Below are positions 53,240 to 61,906 of a DNA stretch of 64,000 nt, piece after piece. Both the position numbers and the translations under genes were made by a program. The notes under the pieces are model-generated. The model did not search any database, had not been told where the DNA came from, and worked only from the letters and a program-made list of their open reading frames with translations. The stretch is from Pseudomonas sp. S04 (GTDB lineage Bacteria; Pseudomonadota; Gammaproteobacteria; Pseudomonadales; Pseudomonadaceae). The stretch's first letter is position 1. Every line of letters starts with the position of its first letter. Location: the NCBI RefSeq assembly GCF_009834545.1, contig NZ_CP019427.1, positions 3,726,001-3,790,000 of the forward strand, written 5' to 3'.

Positions 53240-54157
53240 TTAGACGGAGTCTTTCGAAGGTGGAAGTTGATTCAGCAACCAACTTCTAAAACACTTCACA
53301 CTCTGGCGCATAGCGCCCCGTGACAACGGCTCCAGCAAACAGAACTGCGCCTCGGTCGTTAATACCGCCTCCAGCGGTCGTACCAATGCGCCGGTGCGCA
53401 AAGGGTCATCGACCAGGTTCGACCAAGCCAGGGCAATGCCCTGCCCGTTGATTGCCGACTGGATCAGCATCGAGTAACTATTGATATTGATTCGGCGCTT
53501 TGGCTCGACCTTGTTCAGGCCCTGGCTGAGCAACCAGTCGGACCAGCCGATCCAGTCCCGCTGCGGGTCATCGAGGTACAGCCAGGTCAAGCCGGCCAGG
53601 TCTTCAGGCTTGCTCAAATGCGGGTGCTGGGCCAGGTAGGCCGGGCTGCAAACCGGGTACACCTCCTCGCAAAACAAGGGCGTTACCTGCATGTTCGGCG
53701 GCGGTGTACGGCAGTAATACAAGGCCAGGTCACAGTCCAGCCGGGAGAAATCCTTGACCTGGTCGTGGGCGATGATCCGCAGGTCGATCTCTTCGTTTTC
53801 ACGCTGGAACTGGGTGACTTTGGGCAATAACCAGAGTGATGCCATGGCCGTACTGGTGGCCACCGTTACTTGCTCGGCCCCCTGCCATTGGCGTATTTCG
53901 CCGGTGGCTTGCGCCACGCCCAGCAATGAATTGCGAACCGCTTCGTAATACTGGCTGGCGGCCGGGCTTAGTTGCAGAGTACGGGTCGTGCGTATAAATA
54001 GGGTTTTACCCAGGTAATCTTCGAGCAAACGTACCTGGCGACTGATCGCGCCTTGGGTAACGTTTAACTCGTGCGCCGCCAACGTGAAACTCATGTGCCG
54101 CGCTGCGGCCTCAAAAGCAATCAAACTATTGAGGGGTGGAAGTGGATGGATTCTCAT
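53240..54157 (-). CDS. LysR-type regulator, GcvA-like
   Basis: A 305-aa LysR regulator. The N-terminal helix-turn-helix reads LNSLIAFEAAARHMSFT and LAAHELNVTQGAISRQVRLLE, followed by the linker helix; the C-terminal part is the effector domain (TVATSTAMASLWLLPKVTQF and WLYLDDPQRDWIGWSDWL), close to GcvA/AmpR-like members. It lies upstream of and in the same direction as the Rieske operon, separated by 238 bp, so it is probably the operon activator. Confidence 0.9.
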   Translation of the reverse strand: MRIHPLPPLNSLIAFEAAARHMSFTLAAHELNVTQGAISRQVRLLEDYLGKTLFIRTTRTLQLSPAASQYYEAVRNSLLGVAQATGEIRQWQGAEQVTVATSTAMASLWLLPKVTQFQRENEEIDLRIIAHDQVKDFSRLDCDLALYYCRTPPPNMQVTPLFCEEVYPVCSPAYLAQHPHLSKPEDLAGLTWLYLDDPQRDWIGWSDWLLSQGLNKVEPKRRININSYSMLIQSAINGQGIALAWSNLVDDPLRTGALVRPLEAVLTTEAQFCLLEPLSRGAMRQSVKCFRSWLLNQLPPSKDSV

Positions 54158-54262
54158 GCAGGCAAGTCACGTCGTTATTGTGGTTATATGCCACTAGTCT
54201 AGCCCTTGTAATAAGCAGTGCACAGAGGGACGCTCGCCCACCGGTCCTGTGCTGGAAAACAA

Positions 54263-54285
54263 AACGCCGCTCAATGAGCGGCGTT
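54263..54285 (-). terminator. Rho-independent terminator of the carboxynorspermidine operon
   Basis: AACGCCGCTC-AAT-GAGCGGCGTT makes a perfect 10-bp stem. Read on the minus strand it runs on into TTTTGTTTTCC, a clear T-run. It is located 37 bp after the stop of the dehydrogenase gene. Confidence 0.88.
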
Positions 54286-54321
54286 CTTGTGCGCGGGGCA
54301 GTTACCAGGACCTGGAAGGCC

Positions 54322-55566
54322 TCAGGCTTTGCTGTCCCATGGACGATCGCCACGCTCATCCTTGATGCGGGTCGGCAGGCCCATCACGTCCAGCGCCTTG
54401 AGGAACGGCTCGGCTGGCAGCTCCTCGACGTTGACCATGCGTTGCACGTCCCACTCGCCACGGGCGACCAGCAAGGCGGCGGCTACCGGTGGCACGCCAG
54501 CGGTATAGGAAATGCCCTGGCTGTCGGTTTCGGCATAGGCCTCCTCGTGATCAGCCACGTTGTAGATGAACACTTCACGCGGCTGGCCATCCTTGGTGCC
54601 CTTGACCAGGTCGCCGATGCAGGTCTTGCCGGTGTAGCCAGGCGCCAGCGAACTTGGGTCCGGCAGCACGGCCTTGACCACTTTCAACGGCACCACTTCG
54701 AGGCCTTCGGCAGTCTTGACCGGTTGCTCGGAGAGCAGGCCAAGGTTCTTGAGTACGGTGAACACATTGATGTAGTGCTCGCCGAAGCTCATCCAGAAAC
54801 GCACGTTGGCCACGCCGAGGTTCTTCGACAGGGAGTGCACTTCATCGTGGCCGGTGAGGTAGAGGTTCTGCGCGCCGACCACTGGCAGGTCGTCGGTGCG
54901 TTTGACTTCGAACATGGTGTTGCTGGTCCACTGGCTGTCCTGCCAGCTCCACACCTGTCCGGTGAATTCGCGGAAGTTGATTTCCGGGTCGAAATTGGTG
55001 GCGAAATATTTGCCGTGGGAACCGGCATTGACGTCGAGAATGTCGATCGAATCAATGCGGTCGAAATACTGTTGTTGCGCCAGGGCTGCATAGGCGTTGA
55101 CCACACCCGGGTCGAAGCCCACGCCGAGAATGGCGGTGACGTTCTTCTGCTGGCATTCCTCGAGGTGTTTCCACTCGTAGTTGCCATACCAGGGCGGCGT
55201 TTCACAGATCTTGCCCGGCTCTTCGTGGATGGCGGTGTCCAGGTAGGCGACACCGGTATCGATGCAGGCACGCAGCACCGACATGTTGAGGAACGCGGAA
55301 CCAACGTTGATGACGATCTGCGATTCGGTTTCGCGGATCAGCGTCTTGGTCGCTTCGACATCCATGGCATCCAGGGCAAAAGCCTGGATATCGGCGGGCA
55401 CTTTGAGGCTGCCCTTGGCCTTGACGCTGTCGATGATGGCCTGGCATTTGGAGATGTTGCGCGACGCGATAGCAATACGACCGAGTTCATCGTTGTGCTG
55501 CGCGCACTTGTGGGCCACCACCTTGGCGACACCTCCTGCACCAATGATAAGTACGTTCTTCTTCAA
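54322..55566 (-). CDS. Carboxynorspermidine/carboxyspermidine dehydrogenase (saccharopine-dehydrogenase family)
   Basis: A 414-aa NAD(P)H-dependent enzyme that joins aspartate semialdehyde with diaminopropane or putrescine to carboxynorspermidine or carboxyspermidine. It has the Rossmann motif GAGGVAKVVAHKCAQH (residues 8-23), the SRNISKCQ region, and downstream ILGVGFDPGVVNAYAALA, typical of this branch of the saccharopine dehydrogenase family. It is 27 bp downstream of nspC. The two genes form the alternative, decarboxylating polyamine pathway; a T-run terminator follows. Confidence 0.88.
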   Translation of the reverse strand: MKKNVLIIGAGGVAKVVAHKCAQHNDELGRIAIASRNISKCQAIIDSVKAKGSLKVPADIQAFALDAMDVEATKTLIRETESQIVINVGSAFLNMSVLRACIDTGVAYLDTAIHEEPGKICETPPWYGNYEWKHLEECQQKNVTAILGVGFDPGVVNAYAALAQQQYFDRIDSIDILDVNAGSHGKYFATNFDPEINFREFTGQVWSWQDSQWTSNTMFEVKRTDDLPVVGAQNLYLTGHDEVHSLSKNLGVANVRFWMSFGEHYINVFTVLKNLGLLSEQPVKTAEGLEVVPLKVVKAVLPDPSSLAPGYTGKTCIGDLVKGTKDGQPREVFIYNVADHEEAYAETDSQGISYTAGVPPVAAALLVARGEWDVQRMVNVEELPAEPFLKALDVMGLPTRIKDERGDRPWDSKA

Positions 55567-55593
55567 TTTTTCTCTCTCTCCTTCTGCGCCAGC

Positions 55594-56691
55594 TTACGAA
55601 AGGCTGGACAAGTAATCGTCGAAACCAAACTCACGAACCAGCTCGACACTACCATCGAGTTGTTTCACTACGATGGACGGCATTTTCAGGCCGTTGAACC
55701 AGTTTTTCTTGACCATGGTGTAACCCGCGGCATCGACAAACGACAGACGGTCGCCAATCGCCAACGGTGCAGCAAACTGATACTCACCAAAGATATCCCC
55801 GGCCAGGCAGGATTTGCCGCACACCATGTAGGTGTGTTCACCCTCGCTCGGCGCCAGCTTGGCGTTCAGGCGGTAGATCAGCAGATCGAGCATGTGCGCT
55901 TCGATGGAGCTGTCCACGACGGCCAGGTGCTTGCCGTTGTAGAGGGTGTCGAGCACGGTGACTTCCAGCGAAGCGCTCTGGGTGATGGCAGCTTCGCCCG
56001 GCTCCAGGTAGACCTGCACGCCGTACTTCTGCGAAAAAGCCTTGAGGCGCGCGCAGAACTGGTCGAGGGCATAGTCTTCACCGGTGAAGTGAATACCGCC
56101 GCCCAGGCTGACCCATTCGACCTTGTGCAGCAGGTGACCGAAGCGCTCCTCGATGGTGCACAGCATCTGGTCGAACAGGCCAAAGTCGCCGTTCTCGCAG
56201 TTGTTGTGGAACATGAAGCCGGAGATCTGCTCGATGACCGCCTCGACCTTGACCGGGTCCCACTCGCCCAGGCGGCTGTATGGACGCGCCGGGTCTGCCA
56301 GCAGGTAGTCGGAGCTGCTCACCTGCGGGTTGACCCGCAGACCGCGAACCTTGCCTTCGGACGCCTCGGCAAAGCGCTGCAGCTGGCCAATGGAGTTGAA
56401 GATGATCTTGTCGCAGTTGGCGAGCATCTCCTCGATCTCATCGTCGGCCCAGGCCACGCTGTAGGCGTGGGTCTCGCCGGCAAATTTCTGGCGGCCGAGC
56501 TTGAGCTCGTAGAGCGAGGACGAGGTGGTGCCATCCATGTACTGCTCCATCAGGTCGAACACCGACCAGGTGGCGAAGCACTTGAGCGCCAACAGGGCCT
56601 TGGCCCCGGACTGCTCGCGCACATAGGCGATCTTCTGCATGTTCGCCAGCAGCTTTTGTTTATCGATCAGGTAGTACGGCGTCTTAATCAT
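55594..56691 (-). CDS. nspC: Carboxynorspermidine decarboxylase
   Basis: A 365-aa PLP enzyme of the alanine-racemase-fold decarboxylases. The PLP lysine is in ALLALKCFATWSVF (residue about 43), HNNCENGDFGLFDQM is the mid-barrel active-site region, and VCGKSCLAGD carries the C-terminal Cys that completes the site of the partner subunit. It converts carboxy(nor)spermidine to (nor)spermidine. I use the ATG at 56691 (MIKTPYYLID); nine more codons are open upstream. It is the first gene of the two-gene operon. Confidence 0.92.
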   Translation of the reverse strand: MIKTPYYLIDKQKLLANMQKIAYVREQSGAKALLALKCFATWSVFDLMEQYMDGTTSSSLYELKLGRQKFAGETHAYSVAWADDEIEEMLANCDKIIFNSIGQLQRFAEASEGKVRGLRVNPQVSSSDYLLADPARPYSRLGEWDPVKVEAVIEQISGFMFHNNCENGDFGLFDQMLCTIEERFGHLLHKVEWVSLGGGIHFTGEDYALDQFCARLKAFSQKYGVQVYLEPGEAAITQSASLEVTVLDTLYNGKHLAVVDSSIEAHMLDLLIYRLNAKLAPSEGEHTYMVCGKSCLAGDIFGEYQFAAPLAIGDRLSFVDAAGYTMVKKNWFNGLKMPSIVVKQLDGSVELVREFGFDDYLSSLS

Positions 56692-56937
56692 TTCGAGGCC
56701 TCCGGCAAGGCTAGCCAAAAAAGGATGCGCATTGTGCCTTCACTGACTGCAGATCGAAAGAGCAGAAAGCGTTTGCACCCTGGCCAGGGCATGGAAAGGG
56801 GTCAGTTATAACTGGGCGGGGGCATGCAGGGTGGCAGTTTCAACCCACCAAACCGGTGGGGGTGTCAGGTGCCATGGATGCTGACTGTGCCGGCCTCATC
56901 GCGGGCAAGCCCGCTCCCACAGTGATTTTGGCTGTTC
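56692..56937. other. Leader region of nspC
   Basis: Contains the perfect palindrome CAGTTATAACTG (56803-56814), a short hairpin CCCACC/GGTGGG near 56843-56857 and one REP half (GCGGGCAAGCCCGCTCCCACAG). No gene or clear promoter is seen. Confidence 0.5.
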
Positions 56938-57475
56938 ACAGATTTTGTATATACCCACAGTAGCGCCAGGTGTTCACAGATTGTGCATACAGCCATCAAA
57001 CCTGTGGGAGCGGGCTCGCCCGCGATGGCGGTGTGTCAGGCGCCAGCGATGTTGGCTGTGCCGGCCTCATCGCGAGCAAGCTCGCTCCTACAGTGAATTT
57101 GGATACTCACAGATTTTGTATACACCCACAGTAGCGCCAGGTGTTCACAGATTGTGCATACAGCCATCAAACCTGTGGGAGCGGGCTTGCCCGCGATGGC
57201 GGTGTGTCAGGCGCCAGCGATGTTGGCTGTGCTGGCCTCATCGCGAGCAAGCTCGCTCCTACAGTGAATTTGGATACTCACAGATTTTGTATACACCCAC
57301 AGTAGCGCCAGGTGTTCACAGATTGTGCATACAGCCATCAAACCTGTGGGAGCGGGCTTGCCCGCGATGGCGGTGTGTCAGGCGCCAGCGATGTTGGCTG
57401 TGCTGGCCTCATCGCGAGCAAGCCGCAAGCGGGCGCTCGCTCCTACAGTGAACTTGGTTGCTCACAGATTTTGTA
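56938..57475. repeat. Three tandem 171-bp units with REP pairs
   Basis: The word ACAGATTTTGTATA starts at 56938, 57109, 57280 and 57464, giving two perfect 171-bp steps and one of 184 bp caused by a 13-bp insertion in the last unit (within GCAAGCCGCAAGCGGG). Each unit holds one inverted REP pair (CTGTGGGAGCGGGCT...GCCCGCGATGG and CATCGCGAGCAAGCTCGCTCC). Units are nearly identical, so copy number may vary between strains. The 168-codon frame that runs through them consists only of the repeats translated, and I do not call it a gene. Confidence 0.92.
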
Positions 57476-57504
57476 TACACCTGCAAGGTCGGATACACCT
57501 TTGC

Positions 57505-58542
57505 CTAGCGCGCGCTCGCCAGTTCACGCAGCCGCGCCAGTTCGGCTGCAGGCAGGCTGATGCCGTCGGCCAGGGATTTGGCCCGTTCCTGATACCGTCG
57601 GTCGCCTGGCATGCGTTGCAGGCCGACGCCGCGCATCTGCTGCACCAGTTCTTCGCTACGGCTGGCGAAGTGGTTGCCGGCGGTCTTGCTCGGATCGATC
57701 ACGATCAGCAACTGACCGGTCCAGGGGGTTTGTGCCCCGGGATGGTTCGACCAGTCGAACTCGAACGAAAAGTTGCCGCCGGTCAGGGCCGCCGCCAACA
57801 GTTCCACCATCATCGACAGGGCCGAACCCTTGTGCCCGCCAAACGGCAACAGCGCGCCGCCGTTGAGGATAGCCTTGGGGTCCCGGGTCGGCTGGCCCAG
57901 GCTGTCGACGCCCATGCCCTCGGGCAGCAATTGACCCTGACGCGCGGCGATCTGCACATCGCCGTGGGCGATGGCGCTCGTCGCCAGGTCAAAGACGATC
58001 GGCTCGCCACCGGCCCGCGGTGCGGCAAAGGCAATCGGGTTGGTGCCGAACAGCGGCCGTTGCGCGCCATGCGGCACCACGCAGGTCATGCTGTTGACCA
58101 CGCTCAAGGCCACCAGGCCCTCTTCGGCGAAGGGTTCGACGTCCGGCCAGAGCGCGGCGAAATGGTGCGAGTTGCGGATCGCCAACACCGCGATGCCGGC
58201 ACTGCGGGCCTTTTCGACCAGCAAGCCACGGGCTGCGGCCAAGGCCGGCTGGGCAAAACCTTTGGCCGCGTCGACCCGGACAAAACCCGAAGCCACATCC
58301 TCCACCACCGGCACGGCCCGACCATCCACCCAGCCACTGGCCAACGACGACAGGTAACCGGGAATGCGGAACACCCCGTGACTGTGGGCGCCGTCGCGCT
58401 GGGCGCTGGCACAGTTGTGCGCCAGTACCTGGGCGACTTCCGACGAGGTGCCGTGCTGTTCAAAGATGCGCTGCAGCAGCTCAGTCAGGTCGGCGAGTGA
58501 AAGGCTTTGCACTTCGGGCAAAGCGGTGTTGGCGTGGGACAT
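57505..58542 (-). CDS. dpkA: Delta1-piperideine-2-carboxylate reductase (malate/LDH-family, DpkA-like)
   Basis: A 345-aa NADPH enzyme of the malate/L-lactate dehydrogenase 2 family. Typical motifs are HNCASAQRDGAHSHGVFRIPGYL (in part), with the catalytic His of SHGVFR, NSHHFAALWPD, the FGTNPIAFAAP block, and GGHKGSALSMMVELL. In Pseudomonas the DpkA member reduces piperideine- and pyrroline-2-carboxylate to L-pipecolate and L-proline in D-lysine and D-proline breakdown. It is divergent from the RpiR regulator and the amaD/ABC genes, the same arrangement as the D-lysine cluster I know from P. putida. The activity on malate-like acids cannot be excluded. Confidence 0.85.
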   Translation of the reverse strand: MSHANTALPEVQSLSLADLTELLQRIFEQHGTSSEVAQVLAHNCASAQRDGAHSHGVFRIPGYLSSLASGWVDGRAVPVVEDVASGFVRVDAAKGFAQPALAAARGLLVEKARSAGIAVLAIRNSHHFAALWPDVEPFAEEGLVALSVVNSMTCVVPHGAQRPLFGTNPIAFAAPRAGGEPIVFDLATSAIAHGDVQIAARQGQLLPEGMGVDSLGQPTRDPKAILNGGALLPFGGHKGSALSMMVELLAAALTGGNFSFEFDWSNHPGAQTPWTGQLLIVIDPSKTAGNHFASRSEELVQQMRGVGLQRMPGDRRYQERAKSLADGISLPAAELARLRELASAR

Positions 58543-58588
58543 TCTGAAGCTCCGGGCGATTTGTTGTTATGGGCGAACTATCCGGCGA

Positions 58589-58623
58589 TGACAGTTATCT
58601 GTCAAATATTGACTTTATGACAG
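58589..58623. promoter_or_regulatory. Candidate RpiR operator overlapping a promoter
   Basis: TGACAG-TTAT-CTGTCA (58589-58604) is a perfect palindrome, followed by a third half-site TGACAG at 58618-58623. The latter lies in the spacer after a TTGACT -35-like hexamer (58609-58614). The site is located between dpkA and the RpiR gene, and could let the regulator control both directions. Confidence 0.6.
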
Positions 58624-58672
58624 AAAACATCCATTTTCCTTCCCAAGCGCTGAATAACAACAGGAAACAGCC

Positions 58673-59548
58673 TTGAGCCAGCCCATCAAACAACGCCTTG
58701 AAAGCAGTCTGTCAACCGCCGCCGCCTCTGGCCGGGCGATTGCCAACTACATGCTGGCCAACCTCTATGAACTGCCGTTCCAGACCGCTGCCGACATCGC
58801 CGCGAAGTTGAACGTCAGTGAATCCAGTGTCGGGCGCTTCTGTCGCTCCATCGGCTACAGCCACTTCAAAGACCTGAAAAACGACCTCAAGGCCGACCTT
58901 GGCGATGGCCCGTGGCTGGTAGGCGACCGTTTGCAGGAATTCCGCCAGCAGGCCAGCCAGGGTCCGCAGGGCCTGCCCCGCAGCTTCGAGCTGGAAGTGG
59001 CGGCGCTGGTCAAGGTCTACGAATACAGCCTGACCCCCACCTGGCATGCCGTCAGCCAGCGCCTGGCCAGCCGGCGCAAGGTGTTCGTCGCCGGGTTCCA
59101 GACCGAACGGGGCATCGCCGCCTCCATGGTGCACTTGCTGCAGTACCTGCGCGATGACGTGCACTGGGTCGACGGCGCTGCCGGGCATTACGCCGACGTG
59201 CTGCTCAGCCTGCCCGCCGACAGCGCCCTGGTGGTGTTCGAAGCCCGCCGCTATTCACGCCATGCCCTGACCCTGTGCCGCAAGGCCCGCGAGGCGGGCA
59301 TCCCGGTGACGCTGGTCACCGACACCTTTTGCGACTGGGCCGAGCAGAACGCCGACGAAGTGTTCCGCGTGCCCACCGAGTTCAACCTCTTCTGGGAGTC
59401 GACCGCCGCGATGCTGTCGTTGGTGCACCTGCTGGTCAACGACGTCTGCAAACAGCTGGGCCCGGAAGTGGAAAAACGTCTTGCCGCCGTTGCGCTCCTG
59501 CACAACGAGTTCGTTGGATACACATCATCACCAAGCTCAAAACAATAA
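58673..59548 (+). CDS. RpiR-family transcriptional regulator
   Basis: A 291-aa RpiR/MurR regulator. The N-terminal helix-turn-helix is TAADIAAKLNVSESSVGRFCRSIGYSHF (in part), and the C-terminal SIS domain (about 125-265) has VFVAGFQTERGIAASMVHLL and VVFEARRYSRHALTLCRKARE, the usual sugar-phosphate-type pocket; in this subgroup it may sense an amino acid derivative. The start is a TTG at 58673, seven bases after AGGA. The ABC-transporter binding-protein gene follows after 13 bp. Confidence 0.88.
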   Translation: MSQPIKQRLESSLSTAAASGRAIANYMLANLYELPFQTAADIAAKLNVSESSVGRFCRSIGYSHFKDLKNDLKADLGDGPWLVGDRLQEFRQQASQGPQGLPRSFELEVAALVKVYEYSLTPTWHAVSQRLASRRKVFVAGFQTERGIAASMVHLLQYLRDDVHWVDGAAGHYADVLLSLPADSALVVFEARRYSRHALTLCRKAREAGIPVTLVTDTFCDWAEQNADEVFRVPTEFNLFWESTAAMLSLVHLLVNDVCKQLGPEVEKRLAAVALLHNEFVGYTSSPSSKQ

Positions 59549-59561
59549 ATCGAGGTGCTAG

Positions 59562-60317
59562 ATGAAACACGTCATTCGCTTTGCCAGTGCATGTGCAATG
59601 GTCCTGGCCGGGGCCTCCGGCGCGCAGGCTGAAGTCCTGAAGATCGCCACCGAAGGCGCTTACCCGCCGTTCAACTATGTCGACTCGGACAACAAGCTGC
59701 ACGGCTTCGATGTGGACATTGCCAACGCGCTGTGTGAACGCATGAAAGTCCAATGCAAGATCGTCGCCCAGGACTGGGAAGGGATTATCCCGGCGCTGAT
59801 GGCGAAGAAATACGACGCCGTGGTCGCCTCGATGATCGCCACCGACGAGCGCAAGCAGAAGATCGATTTCACTAACCACTACTACCGCACTCCGCTGTCC
59901 GTGGCCGTGCCCAAGGACTCGGACATCTCCGACGCCCAGACCGATTTCAAAGGTCGCACCGTGGGTGCCCAGGCCTCCTCGACCCAGGCCATCTACGCCG
60001 AAGATCACTACGGCCCGGCTGGCGCCGACGTCAAGTTCTACCCGACCCTGGATGAAGCCAACAGCGACCTGGCTGCCGGCCGCGTCGACGGGGTGATTGC
60101 CGACAAGTTCCCACTGCTGGCCTGGATCGACAGCGCCGGCAAGGACTGCTGCAAGATCATCGGCGATGTCAACGGCACCACCGCCGACGCCTCCATCGCG
60201 GTACGCAAGGGTGACGATGCACTGCGCGAACGTTTCAACAAGGCGCTGGATGAAATCGTCGCCGACGGCACCTACAAGAAGATCTCCAGCCGCTACTTCG
60301 CGTTCGACATCTACTGA
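59562..60317 (+). CDS. ABC transporter substrate-binding protein, basic amino-acid type
   Basis: A 251-aa periplasmic binding protein of family 3. Signal peptide (ACAMVLAGASGAQA), then IATEGAYPPFNYVDSDNK, GFDVDIANALCERM, and KYDAVVASMIATDERKQKIDFT, the HisJ/ArgT-like set for lysine/arginine/ornithine-type ligands. It is the first structural gene of the transporter after the regulator. In the P. putida D-lysine cluster a gene in the same place encodes the binding protein. Confidence 0.88.
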   Translation: MKHVIRFASACAMVLAGASGAQAEVLKIATEGAYPPFNYVDSDNKLHGFDVDIANALCERMKVQCKIVAQDWEGIIPALMAKKYDAVVASMIATDERKQKIDFTNHYYRTPLSVAVPKDSDISDAQTDFKGRTVGAQASSTQAIYAEDHYGPAGADVKFYPTLDEANSDLAAGRVDGVIADKFPLLAWIDSAGKDCCKIIGDVNGTTADASIAVRKGDDALRERFNKALDEIVADGTYKKISSRYFAFDIY

Positions 60318-60364
60318 TCCCCTGCCCCCCAGGTCAGCCTGCGGGGCGTTCCTTGCCGACCTGC

Positions 60365-60393
60365 TGCACCGCGCGCCCACCGGCGGCGGTGCA
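60365..60393 (+). terminator. Intercistronic hairpin after the binding-protein gene
   Basis: TGCACCGC and GCGGTGCA form an 8-bp stem with a 13-base loop in the 111-bp gap. There is no T-run. Such structures often keep the binding-protein message more abundant than that of the permease. Confidence 0.45.
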
Positions 60394-60428
60394 TGCGTGC
60401 GGGCCTAATTTACCGAGAGGGTTCGAGC

Positions 60429-61148
60429 ATGTTCGAAAACCTGTCACTGCTTTCCTTCGCCAGCGGCGGCTGGGGCTCAGCCTTGCTGGCCGGCGCCCTG
60501 GTGACCATCGTCCTGGCCTTGAGCTGCCTGCCGATCGGCTTGCCACTGGGGTTGGGCCTGGCCTTGGCCGCCCGCTCCCGACGTCGCTGGCCGCGCGCCA
60601 TGAGCACGGTGTTTGCCACCGTGTTCCGTGGCCTGCCCGAACTGCTGACCCTGCTGATCATTTACTACGGCTGCCAGATCGGCGCGCAGAAACTGTTGTC
60701 GGTGATGGGCTACGAGGCTGAAGTGGCGATCAACCCCTTCGTCGCCGCCATGATCGCGTTCAGCCTGGTGTTCGCTGCGTTCTCCAGCCAGATCTGGCTG
60801 GGCGCCTTCAAGACCGTGCCCAAGGGCCAGTTCGAAGCCGCTGCCGCCCTCGGCCTGTCCCGGCGCACCACCTTTACCAAAGTGGTGCTGCCGCAACTGG
60901 TGCGCATCGCCCTGCCGGGCCTGTCGAACAACTGGCTGTCGTTGCTCAAGGACACTTCGCTGGTGTCGACCATCTCGCTGGTCGACCTGATGCGCCAGAC
61001 CAACCTGGCCGTCAGCGTGACCAAGGAACCGATGTTGTTCTACACCGTGGCCTGCTTTGGCTACCTGTTCTTCTCGGCGATTTCCGGCCGCCTGTTCCAG
61101 TACCTGGAACAGCATTTCAGTCGCCATCAACGGAGCGTGCGCCCATGA
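60429..61148 (+). CDS. ABC transporter permease (HisQ-type)
   Basis: A 239-aa inner-membrane permease with about five helices. It has the EAA loop FEAAAALGLSRRTTFTKVVLPQ, which contacts the ATPase. The ATG at 60429 is preceded by GAGAGGG; the frame is open 12 codons upstream. It overlaps the second permease gene by 4 bp (ATGA). Role: half of the membrane channel for the amino-acid transporter. Confidence 0.88.
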   Translation: MFENLSLLSFASGGWGSALLAGALVTIVLALSCLPIGLPLGLGLALAARSRRRWPRAMSTVFATVFRGLPELLTLLIIYYGCQIGAQKLLSVMGYEAEVAINPFVAAMIAFSLVFAAFSSQIWLGAFKTVPKGQFEAAAALGLSRRTTFTKVVLPQLVRIALPGLSNNWLSLLKDTSLVSTISLVDLMRQTNLAVSVTKEPMLFYTVACFGYLFFSAISGRLFQYLEQHFSRHQRSVRP

Positions 61149-61855
61149 GCCTGGCTGAATTGCAGAGTCTGTTCCTCAGCCCTGAGTTGCTGGAACGTTA
61201 TGGTCCACGCTTCATAGACGGCCTGTTGGTCACCGCCAAACTGGTGGCTATTTCCTTCACCCTCGGTGCCCTGCTCGGCCTGCTGATTGCCCTGGCGCGG
61301 TTGTCGGGCAACCGCTTTCTCAGCCGTTTTGCCGGCGTCTATGTGTACTTCTTCCGTGGCTCGCCGCTGCTGGCCCAACTGTTCATGCTGTATTACGGCC
61401 TGGGTTCGTTCAAAGGCTTCTGGCAGGACGTCGGCCTGTGGTGGTTCTTCCGTGACGCCTGGTTCTGCACCCTGCTGGCGTTCACCCTGAACACCGCGGC
61501 CTATCAGGCGGAGATCCTGCGGGGCAGCATCATGGCCGTGGCCCAGGGGCAACGCGAAGCCTGCAACGCCCTGAGCCTGTCGCGCTGGACCACCTTTCGC
61601 AAAGTCGTCCTGCCGCAATCGCTGCTGGTGGCCATCGGTCCCCTGGGCAACGAACTGATCCTGATGATCAAGGCCAGCGCCATTGCCTCGCTGGTGACCA
61701 TCTACGACTTGATGGGGGTGACCAAACTGGCCTTCTCGCGCAGTTTCGACTTCCAGATCTACCTCTGGGCCGCGGTGCTGTACCTGCTGATCGTGGAAGT
61801 GGTGCGACGCAGCCTCAAAGCCCTGGAAGGCCGCCTCGGCCGCCACTTGCAGTAA
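61145..61855 (+). CDS. ABC transporter permease (HisM-type)
   Basis: A 236-aa permease with five or six helices. It has the family start FIDGLLVTAKLVAISFTLGALLGLL (in part), the FRGSPLLAQLFMLYYGLG motif and the EAA loop REACNALSLSRWTTFRKVVLPQ. It partners the upstream permease, with which it is translationally coupled. Confidence 0.88.
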   Translation: MSLAELQSLFLSPELLERYGPRFIDGLLVTAKLVAISFTLGALLGLLIALARLSGNRFLSRFAGVYVYFFRGSPLLAQLFMLYYGLGSFKGFWQDVGLWWFFRDAWFCTLLAFTLNTAAYQAEILRGSIMAVAQGQREACNALSLSRWTTFRKVVLPQSLLVAIGPLGNELILMIKASAIASLVTIYDLMGVTKLAFSRSFDFQIYLWAAVLYLLIVEVVRRSLKALEGRLGRHLQ

Positions 61856-61906
61856 ACCGGTTTTTTCTCGGGCTGCCGTGGGCGCCCCAGCATCAAGGAT
61901 CTACCC

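Noticed and set aside
54136..56811. 891-codon plus-strand frame
   Set aside because: Antisense to the carboxynorspermidine genes and through the terminator; a shadow frame.
56945..57451. A 168-codon frame that looks like a protein with three 57-residue repeats
   Set aside because: 171 is a multiple of three, so the tandem DNA repeats keep one frame open by chance. The content is REP sequence, rich in Arg, Cys and Trp, with no ribosome site.
56938..57475. CRISPR array
   Set aside because: The repeating unit is 171 bp and includes the would-be spacers; all units are nearly identical and hold REP pairs. No cas gene is present.
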